A DNA stretch of 36,734 bases from assembly GCA_031296325.1 (NCBI GenBank), contig JARLFY010000002.1:1-36734 (forward strand). Reading direction: 5' to 3'. Both the position numbers and the translations under genes were made by a program. Below, one piece after another: positions 15,123-28,938 of the stretch (positions are counted from its first letter, which is position 1; the number at the start of each line of letters is the position of its first letter). This DNA comes from Acidobacteriaceae bacterium. GTDB lineage: Bacteria; Acidobacteriota; Terriglobia; Terriglobales; Acidobacteriaceae. The notes under the pieces were generated by a model that saw nothing but the letters and a program-made list of their open reading frames with translations, was not told the origin of the DNA and searched no databases.

Positions 15123-18100
15123 TTAGAAGCTGAAGCTCGCCTGTAGCATAATCTTGCGAACTGCGTTTCCGCTCGTAATGCTGGTCGTCTGACCAAACTT
15201 CGGGCTATTCAGAGTGCTGACCGGATTGGAGTAAGGAACCTCGTTGAAGAGGTTTTGCGCCATTGCAGAGATGGTCAGGTTATACTTCCGCCCCGTGCTG
15301 GAGCTTCCGCCAGAGGGAGGCCCGCCGGGGCCGCCACGTCCTCCGCCGCCCGGGCCACCGCGTCCACCACCAGGACCCCCGCCGGGGCCACCGGGACCAC
15401 CAGGCTGGCTGGCTTGCTGTGCCGCTGCCGCCGCCTTAGCCAGAGCCGCTGCTGTCTTCGGTCCGAAGCCGAAGGTTCTCCCCAGCCTCATATTCACCGA
15501 GACGCTGGCCGGTCCAGTGCAGAAGTTCACCGGAATCTGGTTGTTTGCTCCACCCGCCGTATAAGGATTCGCGCTGCTGAAGCTGTTCGCGTTGGTGCAG
15601 CTTGCCGTAGCCGCCGTCACACCCTGTGCAAAGGCTGGACGGTCGTTGCCGCCATTCGTAACGCTGTCCTGCGTCCCCATCGTGATGTTGTATGGCGATC
15701 CCGAACTGGCAATCAGCATCGGGCTGGCTGTGATTCGGTAGGGTAGCGGAATGTTGCCGAAGACACCCACTCTGTTACGAACTCCAAAACTCGCTCGTCC
15801 ATAGTCCACCGTAGAGTCGAACGGATCGCTGATGTTGCTCGTATTGGTGTCGGCCCAGCTCGCCGAGTACCAGCCCATCAGGCTCAGCCCATTCGCCATC
15901 TGTATCCGACCGTTGACGTTGATCTGATTCTGCCGGAAGATTCCCTCCGACTCGTTTGTATTGTTGATTGTGGTCGTCGTTACCCCGTTTGACGTCGTGG
16001 TGACCGGAAGGCTACGCGTCATGGTCTGATGTACTCCGCGCGTACTCAGGTAGGTCATCGACAGATTGGCGTACTTGCCTATCTGCTGCTCCACCGTCGC
16101 CGCCGACTGCATAATGTACGCGCTGCGCAGATTCGGGGCGTTGACCGTCGGCGAGGTTGAAGATGCGGTGCCAGTCGAAGACGTGGTGCAGCCCGTGCTG
16201 CCTGTGGTCGGGTTGCAGCTTGCGGTCAGATTCTGGTAGGTCGTGGTTATCGCATTGCTCGGCGTATTGGCGATCTGCGACTCAATGCTGCCCAGTCCAA
16301 ACCGGCTGTAGAAGACCCCATATCCGCCGCGCACAACCGTAATCGTCTTCCCGCTCTTGCGCGGAACCCCGTAGGCAAACGATACGCGCGGGGCAAAGTC
16401 ATGGGTACTGCTAATTACATTCTGCCCCTCGTATCGCAGCCCGTAGCTGATCGTCAGATTCTGCTTCGCCTTCCAGTCGTCCTCGGCGTAGAAGCCGAAA
16501 TCAGTCTCCCGCGCGGAAATCGCGGGGACCTTGATGTCCTTGATCGAGAATCGGCTCGCAATGCCGCACTGGTACGACGAGATCTGCGTAGAGTTGGTGC
16601 TGCCAGCGCAGATCTGGCTTGCCAGAAGGCTCGACTGCGGAGTGACCGACGTGAACACGCAGTTGCTCGGCTTGTTCGTTACGCTGGGGTCGGTGCAGGG
16701 ATCCAGCAGGTAGTCATAGGTAAACGATCCGTTGGCTCCGGCGTTCGAATAGTTATCTTCGCTCGAAGTCCGCACCCGTCCGCCAAGGCGCATGAAGTTC
16801 TTCGCCAACTGCACTGACGTATAGTTCTGCACCTCGACGTGGTCCCCCGTGCTGTAGGTGAGGCTTCCTCCGCCTACGCTGAACGCTCCCGTCACGTTGA
16901 TCGCCGGATCGGTGTTCAGCGGAGTCGAGTGCGATGAGCTGTGCTGATACTCAAACCGCGTCTCGTTGATGACTTTCGAGCTAATCAACTGCGTCTCGCT
17001 GATCTGAATCTCCTGCTCGTTGTTATAGCTGTCAGAACCGTTATCGAGCAGCTTGCTGTTGACCGACGGGTTGACGTTGCTGGTTCCCGACTCGTATTGA
17101 TAGCGCGTCGTCAGCGTATTCTTTGCGCCCAGCATCATGTCCAGCCGTGGGCTGAAGTCCCATCGCGTCGCCGGCGTAGCCTCTGCGCGCGCATTGGTTG
17201 GAAACGCATAGCTGGAGCAGGCGGTATAGGGAGTTTTTCCCGGATCGCACAGCGTCGTCGAAGTCGCCGAAGCGCTATAAAACGCCGTGGGATTGATAAT
17301 CGTATTATCGTCCATCGTGCGATGCGAGCCGGAGAGGGTAAACGACATTCCCTCCCGGATCGGTCCGGTTACATTGCCCATAAAGAACAGCGTGTGATAG
17401 TCCGGCTGCCCGGTCGGCCCCAGAAACGGCGACGAGGTATTCAGAGCCTTGCCCCCATACATCGTCATGAAGTTGCCGTGGAGCTTGTCGGTTCCCGGCT
17501 TGGTGAGGATCTCGATGCGTCCGTAGCCCAGCCGATCGTACTGCGCCGAAAAAGGATTCTGGTTGATGCGAATCGACAGAATGGAAGACTTCGGAGGAAG
17601 CTGTCCGCCGGTAAATCCATCGATGTAGAACTGCGCGCTATCCGGCCCAGCCGAGGGTCCGGCCAGTGCCGTCAACTCGCTCTGTAGATCGTCCGGGTCG
17701 TCGGAGAGCGCATCTAGCGCCGCTCCGGTAATCACCGTTGAGCTGGCATTGTTGTCCGGATCCACGCTTAGCGTCACTGGATTCGTCGTCACCGTTACGA
17801 CCTGCTCCTGCTCCTGTAGAGGCAGCGTTGCGTCCAGACTCAGGCTGACTCCCGCCACCACCTTGATTGCCGGCTTGGTGAAGCTGCCAAAGCCCACAGC
17901 CTTTACGCTCAGGGTATAAGTTCCCGCCGCCACGCCGCGCAGCGTATACGTTCCATCGCTCTTGGAGACGGTGCTCAGAGCCTTGCCTGTGGCCGGAGTC
18001 AGCGTCACGGTAGCTCCGGGGATCAGCGCGTTATCGGGATCCAACACGCTGCCATGCAGCGTAGCTCCAGAGATCGGGGCACTGGCGCTCGCAGCGTTGG

Positions 18101-18203
18101 AGACCGGAGGCGGTGCCTGCTGCGCCATCGCCAACGACGAACCCATAGAAACCGAGACTCCCACAATAAGTAGTGCAGACAGCAGACGCGATCGAAAAGA
18201 CAT
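15123..18203 (-). CDS. Oar-like TonB-dependent receptor with carboxypeptidase-regulatory domain
   Basis: A 1026-residue outer-membrane receptor. A signal peptide (MSFRSRLLSALLIVGV, cleavage near AMA-QQ) is followed by a carboxypeptidase-regulatory/CNA-B-like domain (about 40-125, GSVLDPDNALIPGATVTLTP). The plug domain comes next (YIDGFTGGQLPPKSS, GRIEILTKPGTDKLHG), then a large beta-barrel that ends in the aromatic C-terminal strand MLQASFSF. This architecture is abundant in acidobacteria and probably imports glycans, peptides or metal complexes. A Gly/Pro/Arg-rich block (encoded at 15300-15410) interrupts the barrel near its end. AGGAG stands 5 bases before the chosen ATG; a start 30 bases upstream lacks it. 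The DUF5666 gene precedes it by 82 bases. Confidence 0.88.
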   Translation of the reverse strand: MSFRSRLLSALLIVGVSVSMGSSLAMAQQAPPPVSNAASASAPISGATLHGSVLDPDNALIPGATVTLTPATGKALSTVSKSDGTYTLRGVAAGTYTLSVKAVGFGSFTKPAIKVVAGVSLSLDATLPLQEQEQVVTVTTNPVTLSVDPDNNASSTVITGAALDALSDDPDDLQSELTALAGPSAGPDSAQFYIDGFTGGQLPPKSSILSIRINQNPFSAQYDRLGYGRIEILTKPGTDKLHGNFMTMYGGKALNTSSPFLGPTGQPDYHTLFFMGNVTGPIREGMSFTLSGSHRTMDDNTIINPTAFYSASATSTTLCDPGKTPYTACSSYAFPTNARAEATPATRWDFSPRLDMMLGAKNTLTTRYQYESGTSNVNPSVNSKLLDNGSDSYNNEQEIQISETQLISSKVINETRFEYQHSSSHSTPLNTDPAINVTGAFSVGGGSLTYSTGDHVEVQNYTSVQLAKNFMRLGGRVRTSSEDNYSNAGANGSFTYDYLLDPCTDPSVTNKPSNCVFTSVTPQSSLLASQICAGSTNSTQISSYQCGIASRFSIKDIKVPAISARETDFGFYAEDDWKAKQNLTISYGLRYEGQNVISSTHDFAPRVSFAYGVPRKSGKTITVVRGGYGVFYSRFGLGSIESQIANTPSNAITTTYQNLTASCNPTTGSTGCTTSSTGTASSTSPTVNAPNLRSAYIMQSAATVEQQIGKYANLSMTYLSTRGVHQTMTRSLPVTTTSNGVTTTTINNTNESEGIFRQNQINVNGRIQMANGLSLMGWYSASWADTNTSNISDPFDSTVDYGRASFGVRNRVGVFGNIPLPYRITASPMLIASSGSPYNITMGTQDSVTNGGNDRPAFAQGVTAATASCTNANSFSSANPYTAGGANNQIPVNFCTGPASVSVNMRLGRTFGFGPKTAAALAKAAAAAQQASQPGGPGGPGGGPGGGRGGPGGGGRGGPGGPPSGGSSSTGRKYNLTISAMAQNLFNEVPYSNPVSTLNSPKFGQTTSITSGNAVRKIMLQASFSF

Positions 18204-18285
18204 CCTGACTCCTAAGAAAATTGCAGCGTACAAAAGTTGAAAATCATGATTCAGATTGAAAGTGATTTCAGAGATGAATCAGCAG

Positions 18286-19419
18286 CTACTCGCCGCCCGA
18301 CCCGGCGCTTACGTTCATCGACAGGCTCATGCCGCCGTTCGGGTTTGCGGTCAGGATCGGCTCGACTCCGGTGAGCAGGGTAATCCCCGTCATCGACCCC
18401 GTCCCGGAACTCGCCCCAGACGCCACGACCATCACCGCATCGCCGCTCTTCAGATCGCTCAGCGATCCCGCAGGAAGATGCGCAATCATCTGCGACAGAT
18501 CCGCTCCAGCCGATCGGCGCGCCCCGTCGGATCCCGTCGCTCCGCTGCTTGATCCGCTTCCGGTCGTGCGCGCTGCAACCCTCGTCGCCATCTGGAGGGG
18601 CAGGCTGCGAATGTCAGATTTCGGCGTTACATGGACGGTCACAACCTTCTTGGTCGCCAGATCCTTCAGGGTAATCGTCCCCGTCGTCGTGTCCACGCTC
18701 AGCAACAGTCCTGACAGGTTCTCGAAGGAACCGCTCACCACCTCTTCGGCCTCCATCGAGCTTCCGTCGGCGGACTTGGTTCCGCGCGCCTGCACCTGAT
18801 CCTTGGGCTGAATCTGGCTGAACGTTCCCAGCTTTGTGTCTTCATACTTCACCGAGTCTCCTGCCGAGCGGCGAAAGACCGTCTTGCTCGAAGTATTCAC
18901 AATCAACTTTTTCGCGCCCACCGTCAGTGAAATCGCCCCGCTGGCTGGGTCGACCGAACTCACGATGCCGCCCACTCCGCGCGCCTTCCAGTCGGCCTGT
19001 TGTGCCGCCTGCATCTGGGCAATGTCGGAGGACTTCATCAAGATAACCCGCGTCGCGTTGAAGCTGCCCGCCGCATCGCCCGCCCTGCCGGTCACCAGTA
19101 CGCGATCGCCAACGGCAATATTGCTCAGTTGGATCGTCGTTGCGTCCTTCAGGCTGGTGCTTCCCACCGGCAGTTGCAGAATCTTCGCTTCCGTCGCCAC
19201 GTTGACCGTGACCGCCAACCCAGCATCGGTAGCAATGGTCAGAGCGTTGCCCGCAACCGCCTTCACCGTACCCCGCTGCGAACTGCTCGCGGTGGTGGGA
19301 GCGGTTGCCGCTGTCGCCGGAGCGCTCTGCGCCTGCGCTACAGATCCAGCAGCCCCGGCCAGAGTCAATACAACGCCCATCGCTACACTACGCGAGATCG
19401 ATTTCTTCAGAATTTCCAT
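18286..19419 (-). CDS. DUF5666 domain-containing secreted protein
   Basis: A 377-residue protein with a signal peptide (MEILKKSISRSVAMGVVLTL, cleavage near AQA-QS). Three beta-rich repeats have the DUF5666 look: RGTVKAVAGNALTI, GVGGIVSSVDPASGAISLTV and LLLSVDTTTGTITLKD. Each is followed by a hydrophobic strand ending in an acidic or basic residue (TEAKI, SKTVF, PKSDI). A Ser/Gly/Ala-rich C-terminal region follows. The fold is probably OB-like and periplasmic or cell-surface; no enzymatic role is known. AAGGA stands 5 bases before the ATG at 19419. It precedes the TonB-receptor gene on the same strand, so they probably act together, which is inference. Confidence 0.78.
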   Translation of the reverse strand: MEILKKSISRSVAMGVVLTLAGAAGSVAQAQSAPATAATAPTTASSSQRGTVKAVAGNALTIATDAGLAVTVNVATEAKILQLPVGSTSLKDATTIQLSNIAVGDRVLVTGRAGDAAGSFNATRVILMKSSDIAQMQAAQQADWKARGVGGIVSSVDPASGAISLTVGAKKLIVNTSSKTVFRRSAGDSVKYEDTKLGTFSQIQPKDQVQARGTKSADGSSMEAEEVVSGSFENLSGLLLSVDTTTGTITLKDLATKKVVTVHVTPKSDIRSLPLQMATRVAARTTGSGSSSGATGSDGARRSAGADLSQMIAHLPAGSLSDLKSGDAVMVVASGASSGTGSMTGITLLTGVEPILTANPNGGMSLSMNVSAGSGGE

Positions 19420-19761
19420 CTGCATCCTTATCTGCATCTGTCTTCAGGAACGCTTCTCTCGGACAACCCTGCTGCCCCTATACACTAGCCCCATCACCCC
19501 ACGACAGACAAAATTCCTCCTGTCCTCTAGGCCGAAGCCGTTGCTGTCCGATGCGTTTCCCTACTGATGGAGACGATTTTGCGTCGCAAAAGTTTCGTCC
19601 AAATGCATTGTTCTTCTGACCCTTGAACGAATGAAGGGAAAAAACCCCTGCATTTTGCTCGGTGTGCGACACTCTACCCCATTGGTAGAAAGACTTCAGA
19701 AGCCTGTCGGGATAAGAGATTGAGACGTCATGCAGGTTCTGGCCATACGGCGAGGACTGAA
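19420..19761. other. Spacer between receiver gene and DUF5666 gene
   Basis: No credible gene was seen. It contains the truncated repeat copy A4 (19643-19686) and, just before it, a small CCCTT/AAGGG hairpin followed by six A (19620-19644). The promoter for the DUF5666-receptor pair should lie here but was not recognised. Confidence 0.45.
19643..19686 (+). repeat. GTCATTC-family repeat, headless copy (A4)
   Basis: Only the tail remains: CCCCTGCATTTTGCTCGG and GCGACACTCTACCCC, closely matching the tails at 22040 and 24200. The hairpin head is missing. Confidence 0.6.
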
Positions 19762-20211
19762 TCAGGCAGAGAGCGACGCAGGCATCGCCATACCGTGGTG
19801 CATCATCGCCGGAACCGACATGGAGTACTTCTTCGGTCCGCGCTTGCGCGCCACCAGAATTCGCACCCGCTCCAGCACTTCGGCCGGAGAGCAGGCTCCC
19901 TTGGGCAGAAACGCATCGGCCCGCCCCGCGCGGTCATACGCGGTCACCGTGCCTGAGACGATCATCGCAGGCAGCATGGGCAGCATCTGCTTGGCTCTCC
20001 GAACCAACTCATTGCCATCCATCTGCGGCATAATCAGGTCGCACAACAGCAGGTCGATTGAGCTAGGCAGAGAGTTTTCGATTATTGCCAGAGCCTCGTG
20101 CGGATTGGTCGCCGCAATCACGCGATAGCCGCGCGTCTCCAGCAAAAAGGTTCGTACCGAGAGGATTTGTTCGTTGTCATCTACACAGAGGATTGTCTTC
20201 TTGGGGCGCAT
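19762..20211 (-). CDS. Stand-alone response regulator receiver protein
   Basis: A 149-residue protein that is a single REC domain with a short C-terminal tail and no output domain. Acidic pair Asp11/Asp12 (CVDDNE), phosphoacceptor Asp58 (LLLCDLIMPQMDG), Ser86/Thr88 (IVSGT) and Lys104 (FLPKG) are all present, so phosphorylation should work. Such CheY-like proteins act by protein contact or as phosphate sinks. No histidine kinase is adjacent. The start at 20211 fits the domain boundary; a GTG 33 bases upstream is possible and neither has a strong ribosome-binding site. The C-terminal tail is methionine-rich (MSVPAMMHHGMAMPA), which is unusual. Confidence 0.85.
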   Translation of the reverse strand: MRPKKTILCVDDNEQILSVRTFLLETRGYRVIAATNPHEALAIIENSLPSSIDLLLCDLIMPQMDGNELVRRAKQMLPMLPAMIVSGTVTAYDRAGRADAFLPKGACSPAEVLERVRILVARKRGPKKYSMSVPAMMHHGMAMPASLSA

Positions 20212-21268
20212 CTTGCTCAGCTTCTCGCTTCTGCCCGCAAGCACCAGTCATCGGCTTCAGTGCCGATCGAGCGGTGCAGCATGGCGGTTGGCCTGGTCGA
20301 ACGCCTCTGCTGGTTGGCAGAGACGGCGATGGGCGGTTAAGGTCTTCCGTAGAGCGCGCGGACGATCAAATCTACGACGCAGCCGCTACGGCTATCAGGT
20401 GGTACATGCCCGGGCAGGCTGGCGAACTTTACCCGAAATCCGAATCTTTTGTCCTGCAAGCCGCTTCCACAAGGCGAAGCTCTCCTGTCTGCTCCGCAAG
20501 GAGTCAGTGCCCCGATCGTCGCTACAAACGACGGATTACGAAATGCGAAAGTGCTTTTTTGCCGCGCGACTCCCCGCAAGCGCAATCCGCCTGACTGCCG
20601 CTTTTCGACCGCAACAAGTCCTTCTCAGACAACATCTCCGAGAACTCGAAGCGACTTCAATAAGGCGTTGATACAGTCAGAAACGGTGCGCAGCGGAGCC
20701 GCAATCACGCGGCCTCCAGCTACTTTCAATTCAAATTTAGGAGAAACAATCTGCTTTCTTGCTCAGTCTTTGGTGATCGACTTTTGCTGACTTTGTCTCG
20801 TACTCAGGAACATCGCGTTCTTGAGTGCTTACTCACACTACGAGGGGCTACCCAGCTTGGCAACAGCGAAATAAAAGCGAAAAGAGGGTGGGTTTTCCCT
20901 TGCGTATCCACCGAACCTTCAAACACCCTGTCCCTATTGAAGATTTCACTCGGCCCTCTGTTGAAAACAAGTGCATCCCAAACGGAAAAGGCGTCCACTT
21001 GCTGTAAGAATGGTGCGTCCACTCGCGCACACTTTTAACGCGAATCGCGACCACGCCAGTCAAGCCGAACTGTATGGACTGCTGTTGCCGTAACGGGTAC
21101 AACGTGTGAGGCTGCGTATTGGCGAATCGTTACCGGAAACTTTGATTCCAGTAGTCCATCTCCGTCCAGAGATAACGATTGGAAGGTTTATTGTGCAGGA
21201 AAATTCATCCGATTTCATCGCCGAATCATCGAATGCAGGTAAGTCTAAAAAAAATCGAGGTAACGATC
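20212..21268. other. About 1 kb without a recognisable gene
   Basis: Frames of 60-110 codons exist on both strands but none shows family motifs, a good ribosome-binding site or consistent codon use. The right half (about 20700-21250) is visibly more AT-rich than the surrounding genes. No IS ends, tRNA or CRISPR were seen. A TAGGAG at 20739 is not followed by a start codon. This may be decayed or foreign DNA, or it may hold RNA genes. Confidence 0.5.
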
Positions 21269-21925
21269 ATGTCTCTGCGCATCAACGATGTAGCTCCCGA
21301 CTTCACCGCCGAAACCACACAAGGCGCCATCCATTTTCACGACTGGATCGGCGATAACTGGGTGATCCTCTTCTCTCACCCCAAGGACTTCACTCCGGTC
21401 TGCACCACCGAACTCGGCGCCGTTGCCAGACTGGAAGCGCAGTTTTCCCAGCGCGGAGTCAAGGTCATCGGCCTCAGCGTCGATCCAGTGGACAACCACG
21501 AAAAATGGGCTGCGGATATTGAAGAGGTCGGCGGAGCCAAGGTCAACTTCCCGCTCATCGGCGATCCTGAGTTGAAGGTTGCCAAGCTCTACGACATGCT
21601 CGCCGCTGATGATGGAGCCACCGCCGAGGGCCGTACGCCGGCCAACAACGCGCCCGTGCGCACGGTCTTCATCATCGGGCCGGACAAGCGCATCAAGCTG
21701 ACGCTCGCCTATCCTATGACCACAGGCCGCAACTTCGACGAGATCCTCCGCGTTCTCGACTCCATCCAACTCACGGCCAAGCACAAGGTCGCAACTCCAG
21801 CCAACTGGAAGCAGGGCGGGGAGGTCATCATCACCGGAGCCGTCTCCAACGAGGACGCCGCAAAGATCTTCCCCGGTTACAAGACGGTGAAACCCTACCT
21901 GCGCATGACCGCACAGCCGAAGTAA
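21269..21925 (+). CDS. 1-Cys peroxiredoxin (Prx6 class)
   Basis: A 218-residue AhpC/TSA-fold thiol peroxidase that reduces hydrogen peroxide and organic peroxides. The peroxidatic cysteine is Cys45 in PKDFTPVCTTELG. No other cysteine exists in the protein, so it is a true 1-Cys enzyme needing an external thiol. The Prx6-type C-terminal domain is present (WKQGGEVIITGAVSNEDA, FPGYKTVKPYLRM). The ATG at 21269 follows GAGGT by 7 bases; an in-frame start 90 bases upstream has no family sequence. Expected in the cytoplasm. The upstream spacer shows no clear OxyR-type site. Confidence 0.93.
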   Translation: MSLRINDVAPDFTAETTQGAIHFHDWIGDNWVILFSHPKDFTPVCTTELGAVARLEAQFSQRGVKVIGLSVDPVDNHEKWAADIEEVGGAKVNFPLIGDPELKVAKLYDMLAADDGATAEGRTPANNAPVRTVFIIGPDKRIKLTLAYPMTTGRNFDEILRVLDSIQLTAKHKVATPANWKQGGEVIITGAVSNEDAAKIFPGYKTVKPYLRMTAQPK

Positions 21926-21954
21926 GGCGTCGCGACTGGCAGGAATTAAAAAAT

Positions 21955-21992
21955 AATTGCCGCGCAGATTGGCTTCAGTCTGCGCGGCAATT
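21955..21992. terminator. Bidirectional terminator between peroxiredoxin and atpC
   Basis: A perfect 14-bp stem (AATTGCCGCGCAGA and its complement) with a 10-base loop. On the minus strand it is followed by ATTTTTTAATT, a good T-tract for the ATP synthase operon; on the plus strand the following bases are less T-rich. Confidence 0.8.
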
Positions 21993-22024
21993 ATGCTTCA
22001 CTATTACGGAGTGGACAAACTATT

Positions 22025-22080
22025 GTCATTCTGAGCGAAGCGAAGAATCCCCGCATTTTGCTGGCAGCGCGATGCTCTCC
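22025..22080 (+). repeat. GTCATTC-family repeat, subfamily A (copy A5)
   Basis: Near-consensus A copy: arms ATTCT/AGAAT, tail CCCCGCATTTTGCT and CGCGATGCTCT. It lies between the convergent peroxiredoxin and atpC genes. Confidence 0.8.
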
Positions 22081-22111
22081 TCGCGCGAAAAAATTCTAGC
22101 TTCTGCCTGTT

Positions 22112-22145
22112 CTAATCCGCGTTGATCCGTGACAATCCGTGGTCG
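22112..22145 (+). repeat. Decamer-periodic ATCCGYG repeat (copy C2)
   Basis: Three units of the type AATCCGCGTT, GATCCGTGAC, AATCCGTGGT, matching the minus-strand reading of 2351-2383. Confidence 0.7.
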
Positions 22146-22200
22146 GTCGTTGCTCTTGCTCTTGTTCGTCCGAAGGATCCATCCTCGGTGCAGATCGGCA

Positions 22201-22641
22201 TTAGTCCTTGGTGCCTGTGTCCTTGGCTGAGGCCAGCTTCTCTTCGGCCTGTCGCGTCATCAGATTGGCGTATTCATACTTCTTGCCATCGTCGCCAGCC
22301 TCGTTCCACATCGTCTCGCCCAAGGCAAGCTCCTGCCGAGCTTCTTCGACGTCGATCTCGCTGGGCGGCATCGCCGTCTCGGCCAGAATCGTCACTCGCT
22401 CCGGCAGCACTTCGACAAAGCCCCAAGCGACGAAGAAGACCTGATCGCCCGACGTCCCTCCGTGCAGCCGCACCTCGCCTGCGCCCAGTTCGGAGAGCAG
22501 GGGAGCCGCTCCGTAGAGCGCCTCCATGTACCCCGAACTCGACGGCAGCTCGACCGACACTGCCGTAGCCTCCAGCAGCAGCCGATCCGGCGTCACCAGA
22601 TGAACCGTCAACAACCCCGAATTTGAAGATACTTCCGCCAT
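22201..22641 (-). CDS. atpC: ATP synthase F1 epsilon subunit
   Basis: A 146-residue epsilon subunit, the regulatory component of the F1 central stalk. The N-terminal beta-sandwich begins LLTVHLVTPDRLLLE, with a recognisable PSSSGYMEALYGAAPLL stretch in place of the usual PGxxGxxGILPGHAP. The C-terminal helical hairpin contains the DVEEARQELALGE repeat. It is the last gene of the minus-strand ATP synthase operon, 40 bases after atpD, and is followed by a strong terminator. Confidence 0.93.
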   Translation of the reverse strand: MAEVSSNSGLLTVHLVTPDRLLLEATAVSVELPSSSGYMEALYGAAPLLSELGAGEVRLHGGTSGDQVFFVAWGFVEVLPERVTILAETAMPPSEIDVEEARQELALGETMWNEAGDDGKKYEYANLMTRQAEEKLASAKDTGTKD

Positions 22642-22681
22642 CTCTTGTTTGCCTTCTCGAACCTCGAACCGTGAACCTACC

Positions 22682-24240
<1,559 letters not shown>

Positions 24241-24267
24241 TGAAAATGCTCTAATCTTTCCTGCAAA

Positions 24268-25356
<1,089 letters not shown>

Positions 25357-25359
25357 GGA

Positions 25360-27514
<2,155 letters not shown>

Positions 27515-27515
<1 letters not shown>

Positions 27516-28273
27516 TAGTTCTGCCCTTTCTTCGACCCATCATCGGTCAGCTTCTGCGCAAATCCCTGCACCAGCAACCGGTCGGTATCTGCGGAGATCG
27601 TCAGCTTCTGCGCCGCCTGCTCAATCGCCAGCCCCGCAGCGTAACGCTGCAACTGCTTCTGCGCATGGGCCGTTGCGGTGGCAATCTCCTGCTCAGCCGC
27701 GGCCAGAATCGCCTTCTTCTCTTTCTCGACCGAGCCCTTGATGTCCTTCTCTTCTTTGGCGGAACTCTGCTCCGACTGCGCGTGCATCGCGGCGATCTCG
27801 CCATCCAGCTTGCTCAGCCGCTCTTCCACGCTACTCAGCCGTGCATGCGCCTCTTCGGTCGCCGTCTGCGCTTCTTTCAAGTTCTTCTGGATCGTCGTAT
27901 TGCGATCGCGAAACGCCTTTGGCAGAATCTTTACCAGAATCCACGCAATTCCCAGCGCCAGCAGAACAAAGTTTCCCACGTCCGACATCATGGATGCGTG
28001 GTCTGTGCCGATGCCCAGCTTCTTGCCCAGCCAGACCACCGAAGGCGATTTGAGAAACTGATCGTCTCCCTCCTGCGTCTGCTGATTCTTCTCCGCCGAT
28101 GGCGTCTCGGTAGAATTTGCGGCATCAGGATTCGTTGTACCAGCCGAACTCGCAGCACTTTGCGTCGTTCCTGTCGCAGACTGCGCCTGCCCCAGCGTCG
28201 CGCGCAGAGGAAAGCACAGCACTGCCGCCAGCGTCAGACCACCCAATACACTTCGTCGCAACAATCTCTTCAC
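27515..28273 (-). CDS. atpF: ATP synthase F0 b subunit with N-terminal signal-like extension
   Basis: A 252-residue peripheral stalk subunit, about 90 longer than typical. The C-terminal two-thirds is a standard b subunit: one membrane helix (VGNFVLLALGIAWILVKILP, about 98-117) and a long charged coiled coil (SSVEERLSKLDGEIAAMHAQ onward). It has an additional signal-peptide-like start (MKRLLRRSVLGGLTLAAVLC) and a Ser/Thr/Ala-rich linker. The start is GTG overlapping the b' stop (GTGA). The signal-like segment would place the linker in the periplasm, which is inference. Confidence 0.85.
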
Positions 28274-28734
28274 TGCGCAGCCTCCGGTCGAGTTCCGGCC
28301 GGCATCACCGCTCGCAGAATCTGTTCGCTCAACTCCACACTCATTCCGTCGATCTGCTTGCGCGCCGTCGTGACGCTCATCTCGATCTCGGTCTTCGCGG
28401 CCTGCACCTTGGCTCCAGTCGTCGCGCGAACCTCAGCCAGCGCAACGTCGCGCTCCGCAGCCCACTGCTTCAGCCGCGCCTCGCGCGCAGCATAGACCTC
28501 AGCCTTGGCCTTGCGCAGCCCGTCTTCGTACTCTGTCGTCTTGGCCTCAGCCGCTGCAATCGCGCCGTGCGCCTGTTCCACCGCACCCAAGGTCCGCGCT
28601 CGCCGTTCCGCCAGCACGGCATCCAGGGGACGTCGCACCAGAAAACCGTAGGCGACCACAAGCGTCAGAAACATCACCATCGTCGGCACCGAGCCGAGTG
28701 CCAGTCCACCGAGTTGATTCAGTATTTCGCCCAT
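28270..28734 (-). CDS. ATP synthase F0 b' subunit
   Basis: A 154-residue b-type subunit of normal length. One membrane helix near the N-terminus (VPTMVMFLTLVVAYGFLVRR) is followed by RRPLDAVLAERRART, the usual b-subunit junction, and a long helix ending in GMSVELSEQILRAVMP. Together with the adjacent longer b it should form a heterodimeric stalk, as in b/b' systems. It is the first gene of the operon. No good ribosome-binding site is seen before the ATG. Confidence 0.88.
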   Translation of the reverse strand: MGEILNQLGGLALGSVPTMVMFLTLVVAYGFLVRRPLDAVLAERRARTLGAVEQAHGAIAAAEAKTTEYEDGLRKAKAEVYAAREARLKQWAAERDVALAEVRATTGAKVQAAKTEIEMSVTTARKQIDGMSVELSEQILRAVMPAGTRPEAAQ

Positions 28735-28804
28735 GATGGGAGCAGGTCATAGGGCCATTGAGGCAGGCCAGAGAGCCGCATTAATCCTTCTTGAACACAG
28801 CTAA

Positions 28805-28833
28805 GTTCTAGCACCGGAATTAGCGAGTGTCAA
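28805..28833 (-). promoter_or_regulatory. Probable sigma70 promoter of the ATP synthase operon
   Basis: On the minus strand TTGACA (28828-28833) is separated by 17 bases from TAGAAC (28805-28810). Transcription would start near 28798, leaving a leader of about 65 bases before the b' gene. Confidence 0.7.
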
Positions 28834-28938
28834 ACTCGCTCGATCGCAAACAACCGCTAGACAATATCCATCTTCGCACGACCCGAGCGAACGTCTCTAC
28901 CGCAAGAAACTTTCGCCAGAAAATTCCGAAAATAACCT

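Noticed and set aside
20449-20790. 113-codon open frame on the plus strand in the gene-free kilobase
   Set aside because: No family motif, no ribosome-binding site, and a composition typical of translated non-coding DNA.
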